NCBI GenBank assembly: GCA_021828225.1
Contig: JAKASH010000058.1
Coordinates: 1-10,140 of the forward strand
Source: Acidobacteriota bacterium
Lineage (GTDB): Bacteria; Acidobacteriota; Terriglobia; UBA7540
Length of the DNA: 10,140 nucleotides
Direction of reading: 5' to 3'
The position numbers and the translations under genes were made by a program. Below, piece by piece: positions 5,540 through 10,140 of this stretch. Position 1 is the first letter of the stretch. Each line of letters begins with the position of its first letter. The notes beneath the pieces were generated by a model. It was given only the letters and a program-made list of their open reading frames with translations, was not told the DNA's origin and searched no databases.

Positions 5540-7654
5540 CTAGTGTCCACCCGTCTTGGAAGCTTTTCCTTCCAATTCATCAGCCAGCGGCCCGGCGCCA
5601 TAGACTTTGCGCAGCGCTTCGATAATTGCCGGGGTGGCCACAGCCACTGAGCGATTATCTTTCTCGTTGTACACAAAGTAGCCAACCAGGCTTTCAATGT
5701 TCCCGTCGAAGATCACCCCTACCAGGTCGCCCTTGCGATTGATAACCGGTGACCCAGAGTTGCCACCCACTACGTCGCAGGTGGTCACAAAGTCCAGCGG
5801 CGTTGCTAGATCGAGCTTGCTTTCCGCCTTGAGCCAGCGTTCGGACAGATTGAAAGGTGGCTTGAGGTCAAATCCATACGCACGATCGTAGAGCCCGTAG
5901 AATGTTGTGTGCGGCGGTGCCACGGTTCCGTTCATCGGGTACCCTTTGACGGCGCCATAGGCAAGACGAAGGGTGAATGTTGCGTCCGGGTAAGTGCTCT
6001 TGCCGTAAACCGCAAAGCGCGCCTTACCGATTTTCTCTTCCGCGCGCGTCAAGATACTCTCAACCTTATCTTCGTGCCACTTGATCATTGATAGGATCTC
6101 CGGGTTCACTCTTCTTGCGAAGGCAATCAGCGGGTCCGTAGAAGATGCGACGGCTGCCTCGCCGCCTTCGATCAGTGATTTCCGGAAAGCTGCATCCCCC
6201 ATTTGGGTTCCCTCAAAAACCTTGCGCGCCGCTTCCTGAGGCGTCCGCCCCTGGAGCGCTGCACGCACATAGGGATCATCAGGACCCAACGCCTTGAGCG
6301 ATTCCTCCAGGGAATTGGCCAGGAGCGCTTGCTCCATGGGAAGATGGAACGGCGCGGGCGAAAAAAGCTGGAACCGCAGAGACGGCAGTTGCGCATCATG
6401 GAAGCCCGGCAGGCGTTCTCCATCCGGTTTCTTCACCTGCTCGACATATTGAACGATGGTCAGAGCCTCGCTCGTCAGCGGAGCCCCCAGGATCGATCGG
6501 AATTGATAGGGTTTCAAGTTAGCCGCCATCGTCTTTTCCGCTGTGGCGATTTGGTCCCAGGCGCCGCCGTATTCTTTCTGCCACTCGGGATTGGCTGCGA
6601 TGCGTGCGCGGAATTCCTTTTCTTGTTTCTCTTTCTTAGCCATAAGTTCAGGATTGCGCAATCCCATCTCCATGCCGGTGTAAGCTTTGAGCGAGTTATT
6701 GATGAAAAAGATCCTGCTGGAAGCCTGGCGCGCCTCCTCCTGTCCCTGGGCAGAATACCGTTCGAGTGTCGCCAGACGCTGATTCAGAATCTGGATTGAG
6801 AGGGGTAGCACGCGATCGCGCAGCAGTTGAAGCTGGGCCACCGTGTCCTCGCGGCCGGTAAATCCGGGGTTGCCAGAGACAAAGACCAACTCGCCATTTA
6901 TGGGGCCTTGGGCGTCCCATTTGAGATAGTTGTTGCTCTCTACCGGCTTGCCATGGTCGTATACGCGGAAAAGGGCGAAATCAAGATCATAACGTGGATA
7001 TGTGAAGTTGTCCGAATTGCCTCCGAAGAAAGCGATTTGCTGCGACGGAGCAAATACCAGTCGTACATCGGTATATTTCTTGTAGCGATAAAGCCAGTAT
7101 TCGCTTCCCTGGTAAAGCTGGACGACGTCAGAGCGCAGCCCGGTTGCATCAAGGCTCTCTTTTTCAATCTTGGCGATTTCTGCGCGGCGGGCCTTAAGTG
7201 CTTGCGTGTCGGTCATGACCGGTTTGACCGCCGTCATCACGCGCGCCGTTACGTTTTCCATGGACATCAAAACGTTCAACTCCAGGTCAGGACACTTCAG
7301 CTCTTGTGCCTCAGTGCGCGCATAAAAGACTCCCTTTGCGTAGTCATGCTGTGGCGTGGACAGCTTCTGCAATTGCATCAGCGCCACGTGGTGGTTGGTC
7401 AGCACCAGCCCGTGCGGGCTGACGAATGCTCCCGATCCGCCGTCGTTGAAGCGCACGCTCGACAGGCGCACATGGTTGAGCCATGCCTCAGTTGGCGTAA
7501 AGCTGTAACGCGCCTTCAGTTGCTTGAGCGGAGGATTGTCGAACGTCCACATGCCTTCATCGCCCAGTATCTTCGCACGCAGTGCCACAAGCCCCGTCGC
7601 TAATAACAGGCCACAGACTAACGCTTGCTGCCAATGTTGTTTCAATATACGCAT
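5540..7654 (-). CDS. S46 family dipeptidyl peptidase, DPP7-like
   Basis: Serine exopeptidase that removes dipeptides from peptide N-termini in the periplasm or at the cell surface. It has 704 residues, the normal S46 length. A hydrophobic signal sequence (about residues 10-27) precedes the conserved DEGMWTFDNPP (32-42). The chymotrypsin-like double barrel is interrupted by a large helical insert (about 280-570). Catalytic residues by family pattern are His89 in TNHHV, Asp225 in RYDLDFALFRVY and Ser633 in VGGNSGSPV. The P1-specificity position, 18 residues after the serine (673 in Porphyromonas enzymes), is Gly651. Glycine marks DPP7-type preference for hydrophobic P1 residues, while DPP11 has arginine there. 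ATG 7654 has GAGAG five bases upstream and AAGGA eleven bases upstream. It is co-oriented with the M20 dipeptidase gene. Confidence 0.95.
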   Translation of the reverse strand: MRILKQHWQQALVCGLLLATGLVALRAKILGDEGMWTFDNPPLKQLKARYSFTPTEAWLNHVRLSSVRFNDGGSGAFVSPHGLVLTNHHVALMQLQKLSTPQHDYAKGVFYARTEAQELKCPDLELNVLMSMENVTARVMTAVKPVMTDTQALKARRAEIAKIEKESLDATGLRSDVVQLYQGSEYWLYRYKKYTDVRLVFAPSQQIAFFGGNSDNFTYPRYDLDFALFRVYDHGKPVESNNYLKWDAQGPINGELVFVSGNPGFTGREDTVAQLQLLRDRVLPLSIQILNQRLATLERYSAQGQEEARQASSRIFFINNSLKAYTGMEMGLRNPELMAKKEKQEKEFRARIAANPEWQKEYGGAWDQIATAEKTMAANLKPYQFRSILGAPLTSEALTIVQYVEQVKKPDGERLPGFHDAQLPSLRFQLFSPAPFHLPMEQALLANSLEESLKALGPDDPYVRAALQGRTPQEAARKVFEGTQMGDAAFRKSLIEGGEAAVASSTDPLIAFARRVNPEILSMIKWHEDKVESILTRAEEKIGKARFAVYGKSTYPDATFTLRLAYGAVKGYPMNGTVAPPHTTFYGLYDRAYGFDLKPPFNLSERWLKAESKLDLATPLDFVTTCDVVGGNSGSPVINRKGDLVGVIFDGNIESLVGYFVYNEKDNRSVAVATPAIIEALRKVYGAGPLADELEGKASKTGGH

Positions 7655-7690
7655 GGGTTCTCTCGTCCTTTTCAGAAATTGTCAGCAGAC

Positions 7691-7736
7691 ATTGAATCGG
7701 CTAAAAAGCCTCGCCGTTCCATACAGTAAATTCAAT
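7691..7736 (-). promoter_or_regulatory. Nested inverted repeats upstream of the S46 gene
   Basis: ATTGAAT (7691-7697) and ATTCAAT (7730-7736) are exact inverted copies 32 bases apart. Between them GGCT (7699-7702) and AGCC (7707-7710) flank AAAA. The element lies 37-82 bases ahead of the peptidase start, where a leader or operator is expected. I found no convincing -35/-10 pair in this 232-base gap, and no gene in it. Confidence 0.25.
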
Positions 7737-7860
7737 CGGGTCGAGGTGTGTCCTCACGGGCAGTTACGAGTTCAGGGCAGGGGCTCGTGAACCTCACCAG
7801 CGTAACGAGAAGGCGGAGGTAACGAGGATGAGAAGTGGCTTGAAGATAAACTTCTTCACA

Positions 7861-7885
7861 TCACCCTGGCCGGAAGCCGCGGTGA
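7861..7885 (-). terminator. Stem-loop directly after the M20 gene
   Basis: On the - strand the sequence reads TCACC-GC-GGC-TTCCG-GCC-AG-GGTGA: an outer 5-bp stem, a 2x2 internal loop, an inner 3-bp stem and a 5-base loop. It begins one base after the dipeptidase stop codon. No clear T-run follows (only TTTAT further on), so it may be a weak terminator or an RNA 3'-end stabiliser. Confidence 0.35.
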
Positions 7886-7886
7886 G

Positions 7887-9263
7887 TTACTGCCCCAGCA
7901 ACTCGAAGTAGCGAGTTACTGCCTCGATGCCTCCATAGAAATTTGGCAGGTGGAACTTCTCATTCGGCGCGTGGAGGTTGTCGTCCGGCAGGCCGAAGCC
8001 CATCATGATGCTCGGGATCTTCAGATGCTGCAGGAAGAGGCCGACAATGGGAATCGAACCTCCGGAGCGCATGTAAACCGTCTTCTTCTTGAAGACGTCT
8101 TCCATGGCCTTTGCACCTGCACCGATGTACGGACTGTCAGTTGAGACCACAGACGCGGGCGCCGTGCTGATCACGCGCACGGTGGTCTTGATTCCTTTTG
8201 GCGTCAGCTTCTTGACTGCGGCCGTAAACTGGCGGATGACTTCCTTCGGATTCATGTCCGGTACAAGTCGCATGCTGATTTTGGCTATGCCGACAGCGGG
8301 GATGACCGTCTTTGCGCCTTCGCCAACGAATCCACCGCGAATGCCATGGACTTCAAAGGTGGGTCTGGCCCACAGGCGCTCAAGGACAGAAAAGCTCTGC
8401 TCGCCCGTCAGCGCCGTCGAGCCGACCTCTTTCTTCAGAAATGCAGTTTCTTTAAAGGGTAGCTGCTTCCATGCTTCAAGTTCTTTTCGGCTGGTTTTTC
8501 GAACCTTTTGATAGAAGCCCGGAATGCGGATCTTGCCATCGGGGCCTTTAAGGCCCGCGATGATCTCCGCCAGTGCCTGCATGGGATTGGGGGCAGCCCC
8601 GCCGTACATTCCCGAATGCAGGTCGTGACTAGCCCCGCGGGCTATGACTTCCGTATAGACCAGGCCGCGCAGTCCTGTGGTGAGGGTCGGCAGGCCGGGC
8701 GCAAACATTTCGGTGTCGCAGACTACCGCGGCGTCAGCCTTCAGACGGAGACGATTTTGGGGAACATACTCTTCAATGTGCCCGCCGCCAACCTCTTCCT
8801 CTCCTTCGATCAGGAACTTGATGTTGATAGGGAGCTTGCCTTCGCCTCGCAAGAAACATTCAACGGCCTTGAGCAGGATGCAAGTCTGCCCCTTGTCGTC
8901 AGAGGCGCCTCGCGCAAAAAGGTCCTTGCCGCGAACAGTGGGTTCGAAAGGAGGTGACTTCCATTCATCCAGCGGGTCTGGTGGCTGGACATCGTAGTGG
9001 CCATAAAGCAGGAGCGTCGGTTTGCCCGGCGCTTCCAGCCACTCCGCGTAAACCAGCGGATTCTGGTCTGGTTTCCCGCCGATCACTTCCGTGCCGTGCA
9101 TTCCCATCGCGCGAAGATCGTCCGCAATGAATTCGGCTGCACGCTGGATGTCAGGCTTATGTTCCGGCAGCGTACTGACGCTGGGGATTCTGAGCAAGTT
9201 CTTTAAACCTTCCTGGAATTGTTCCTTGTTGGCCTCTAAATATTCGATGAAAGAAGTTGCCAC
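7887..9263 (-). CDS. M20 family metallodipeptidase
   Basis: Zinc-dependent peptidase of the M20 (carnosinase/CN2-like) family, which hydrolyses dipeptides or short peptides; no signal peptide is visible, so it is probably cytoplasmic. The 458-residue length is typical. Metal and catalytic residues by family pattern are His89 and Asp91 in YGHYDVQPP, Asp122 (bridging) in RGASDDKG, Glu156 (base) and Glu157 (metal) in EGEEEVGG, Asp183 in VCDTEM and His431 in DDNLHAPNE. The lid domain (about residues 200-350) contains HDLHSGMYGG with His216. All expected positions are filled. The start is GTG 9263, with AGGAG (9274-9270) six bases before it. A good promoter lies upstream. It could process dipeptides released by the neighbouring S46 enzyme; the exact substrate is unknown. 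Confidence 0.95.
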   Translation of the reverse strand: MATSFIEYLEANKEQFQEGLKNLLRIPSVSTLPEHKPDIQRAAEFIADDLRAMGMHGTEVIGGKPDQNPLVYAEWLEAPGKPTLLLYGHYDVQPPDPLDEWKSPPFEPTVRGKDLFARGASDDKGQTCILLKAVECFLRGEGKLPINIKFLIEGEEEVGGGHIEEYVPQNRLRLKADAAVVCDTEMFAPGLPTLTTGLRGLVYTEVIARGASHDLHSGMYGGAAPNPMQALAEIIAGLKGPDGKIRIPGFYQKVRKTSRKELEAWKQLPFKETAFLKKEVGSTALTGEQSFSVLERLWARPTFEVHGIRGGFVGEGAKTVIPAVGIAKISMRLVPDMNPKEVIRQFTAAVKKLTPKGIKTTVRVISTAPASVVSTDSPYIGAGAKAMEDVFKKKTVYMRSGGSIPIVGLFLQHLKIPSIMMGFGLPDDNLHAPNEKFHLPNFYGGIEAVTRYFELLGQ

Positions 9264-9332
9264 AATTTGCTCCTCGGTAGGGCTGACGTAGCCGAAGCAG
9301 GCAGGATTCCGGCCGCACCGCGATCAAAACCC

Positions 9333-9361
9333 AGTCTACTCTTCGTCTCCGTGTGCGTCAA
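9333..9361 (-). promoter_or_regulatory. Sigma70-type promoter of the M20 gene
   Basis: On the - strand, TTGACG (9361-9356) is a 5/6 match to the -35 consensus and TAGACT (9338-9333) a 4/6 match to the -10, with an ideal 17-base spacer. Transcription would start near 9326, giving a leader of about 60 bases before the GTG at 9263. The promoter lies in the 195-base gap after the phosphatidyltransferase gene, so the dipeptidase gene can be transcribed on its own. Confidence 0.6.
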
Positions 9362-9458
9362 TTTGGCTCTGCTGTCACTCGCCAATCGAGGCCGGCTTGA
9401 AGCGGAAAACCAAGATGTTGATGGATCCTGAAGGCCTGAGCTTATGGCCCTCCGGTGG

Positions 9459-10049
9459 TCAGTAGGATTGCGGATGGTTTGGCTGGCCTTGACTCTCCTC
9501 ATGGCGCGAGTAGCGATTGCGCACTACAACCAGGTAATGGAACCCCGATGCCACCGTGAACGCAGCGGCAAAGTAAGCACAGATCTTTACAACTGCTGAG
9601 GTTATTCCTGGCACCTGAGCCAGCAGGCACAGGGCTGAGAAAACCGTGATCGACTGGACGACCGTCGAGGCCTTGCCCAGGATTGTTGGGTAGAAGGGAC
9701 GATAGCCCGCGACCAGAATGATCAGCAGGGCCGTGATCAGAATCACCGCGTCACGGCTCAATACCATGATGGTCAGCCACCAGGGTAGGGCACCACGAAA
9801 TGACAGTGTCACGAAGGCGGTGCTCATCAGTACCTTGTCGGTGATTGGATCGAGCGCGACTCCCAGGGGTGAAACCTGCCTGAAGGCCCTTGCCACGGTG
9901 CCGTCCAGAATATCTGAGAATGCCGCTGCCGCCATAACCGCCAGTGCTCCGGTATCGTGCCGCCCAACCACCAGGATGGCAAATATCGGGACAAATATGA
10001 GACGCAGAATCGTAATCTGATTGGCTGTAGTGAGTGCGCGTGCGGACAT
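9459..10049 (-). CDS. pgsA: CDP-alcohol phosphatidyltransferase, probable PGP synthase
   Basis: Integral membrane enzyme that transfers a phosphatidyl group from CDP-diacylglycerol to an alcohol, probably glycerol-3-phosphate, the committed step to phosphatidylglycerol and cardiolipin. The 196-residue protein has several hydrophobic segments. It holds the complete family motif D-x2-D-G-x2-A-R-x8-G-x3-D-x3-D: Asp46, Asp49, Gly50, Ala53, Arg54, Gly63, Asp67 and Asp71, which binds the metal and the CDP moiety. The opening TANQITILRLIFVPIFAI (residues 8-25) is typical of PgsA. The ATG at 10049 is the only good start, because an in-frame TGA lies at 10058-10056; its ribosome binding site is weak. 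The family is certain, while glycerol-3-phosphate as acceptor is inferred from length and N-terminus. The tail after about residue 177 is polar. Confidence 0.85.
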   Translation of the reverse strand: MSARALTTANQITILRLIFVPIFAILVVGRHDTGALAVMAAAAFSDILDGTVARAFRQVSPLGVALDPITDKVLMSTAFVTLSFRGALPWWLTIMVLSRDAVILITALLIILVAGYRPFYPTILGKASTVVQSITVFSALCLLAQVPGITSAVVKICAYFAAAFTVASGFHYLVVVRNRYSRHEESQGQPNHPQSY

Positions 10050-10055
10050 AAGTGG

Positions 10056-10140
10056 TCACACTAGCAAGGTTTTCAGCTCCAGACAGTCCCCCACCGAGAG
10101 GGTGCCAACTCCGAGGCTCGCAATTACGACACGCATAATG
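10056..10140 (-). CDS. Possible 3' end of an upstream - strand gene (partial)
   Basis: From the right window edge one - strand frame stays open for 27 codons to TGA at 10058-10056, six bases before the phosphatidyltransferase ATG. The visible residues end VGDCLELKTLLV. Such tight spacing would suit an operon and could explain the weak ribosome binding site of the next gene through translational coupling. A second frame is also open over the same stretch, and the piece is too short to identify, so this is tentative. Confidence 0.25.
   Translation of the reverse strand, partial: IMRVVIASLGVGTLSVGDCLELKTLLV

Noticed and set aside
6827..7603. + strand open frame (258 codons) opposite the S46 gene
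   Set aside because: The opposite strand encodes conserved catalytic motifs His89 and Asp225 here. The + frame has no domain signature.
9440..9458. GGCC...GGCC repeat after pgsA as a terminator
   Set aside because: The stem is only four to six pairs including a wobble, with a nine-base loop and no T-run.
9236..9502. - strand open frame (88 codons) between pgsA and the M20 gene
   Set aside because: It overlaps both neighbours, contains the promoter of the M20 gene, and has the composition of translated repeat-like DNA.

Overview
The window looks like chromosomal DNA of a moderately GC-rich Gram-negative bacterium, most probably an uncultivated member of the Acidobacteriota. This is inferred from gene content and style: a Tat-exported Gfo/Idh/MocA oxidoreductase, a YncE-type propeller resembling the front half of acidobacterial YncE/phosphatase fusions, an S46 dipeptidyl peptidase, and an intergenic repeat-like hairpin. 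No rRNA, tRNA, CRISPR array, transposase or phage gene was seen.

Left block (1-2815, + strand) is the distal part of the alpha ribosomal-protein operon: rpsK (uS11), rpsD (uS4, four-cysteine zinc form), rpoA (RNA polymerase alpha) and rplQ (bL17). rpsM is presumably just outside the left edge. The 107-base rpsK-rpsD gap holds two interleaved inverted repeats that could form a pseudoknot, the kind of structure S4 uses for autoregulation elsewhere. After rplQ come a perfect 36-bp palindrome and then a separate stem-loop with a T-rich tail, which is the better terminator candidate.

Middle block (2816-5460, + strand): an extended -10 promoter candidate precedes a membrane-anchored propeller protein that appears truncated. 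A Tat-signal Gfo/Idh/MocA oxidoreductase follows 45 bases later with a strong ribosome binding site. A long imperfect hairpin that looks like a dispersed repeat lies after it.

Right block (5460-10140, - strand): three genes read leftwards, convergent with the middle block. They are a CDP-alcohol phosphatidyltransferase (probably pgsA), an M20 metallodipeptidase with its own good sigma70-type promoter, and an exported S46 dipeptidyl peptidase of the DPP7 type. The two peptidases could act in series: dipeptides released outside the cytoplasm, then split inside. The right edge may hold the last codons of a further - strand gene.

Most of the window is conserved housekeeping sequence. I see no clearly new multi-gene system. 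The points most worth a second look are the possible S4 leader pseudoknot, the perfect palindrome after the alpha operon, the truncated propeller gene and the repeat-like hairpin between convergent genes. No gene-free stretch exceeds 300 bases.
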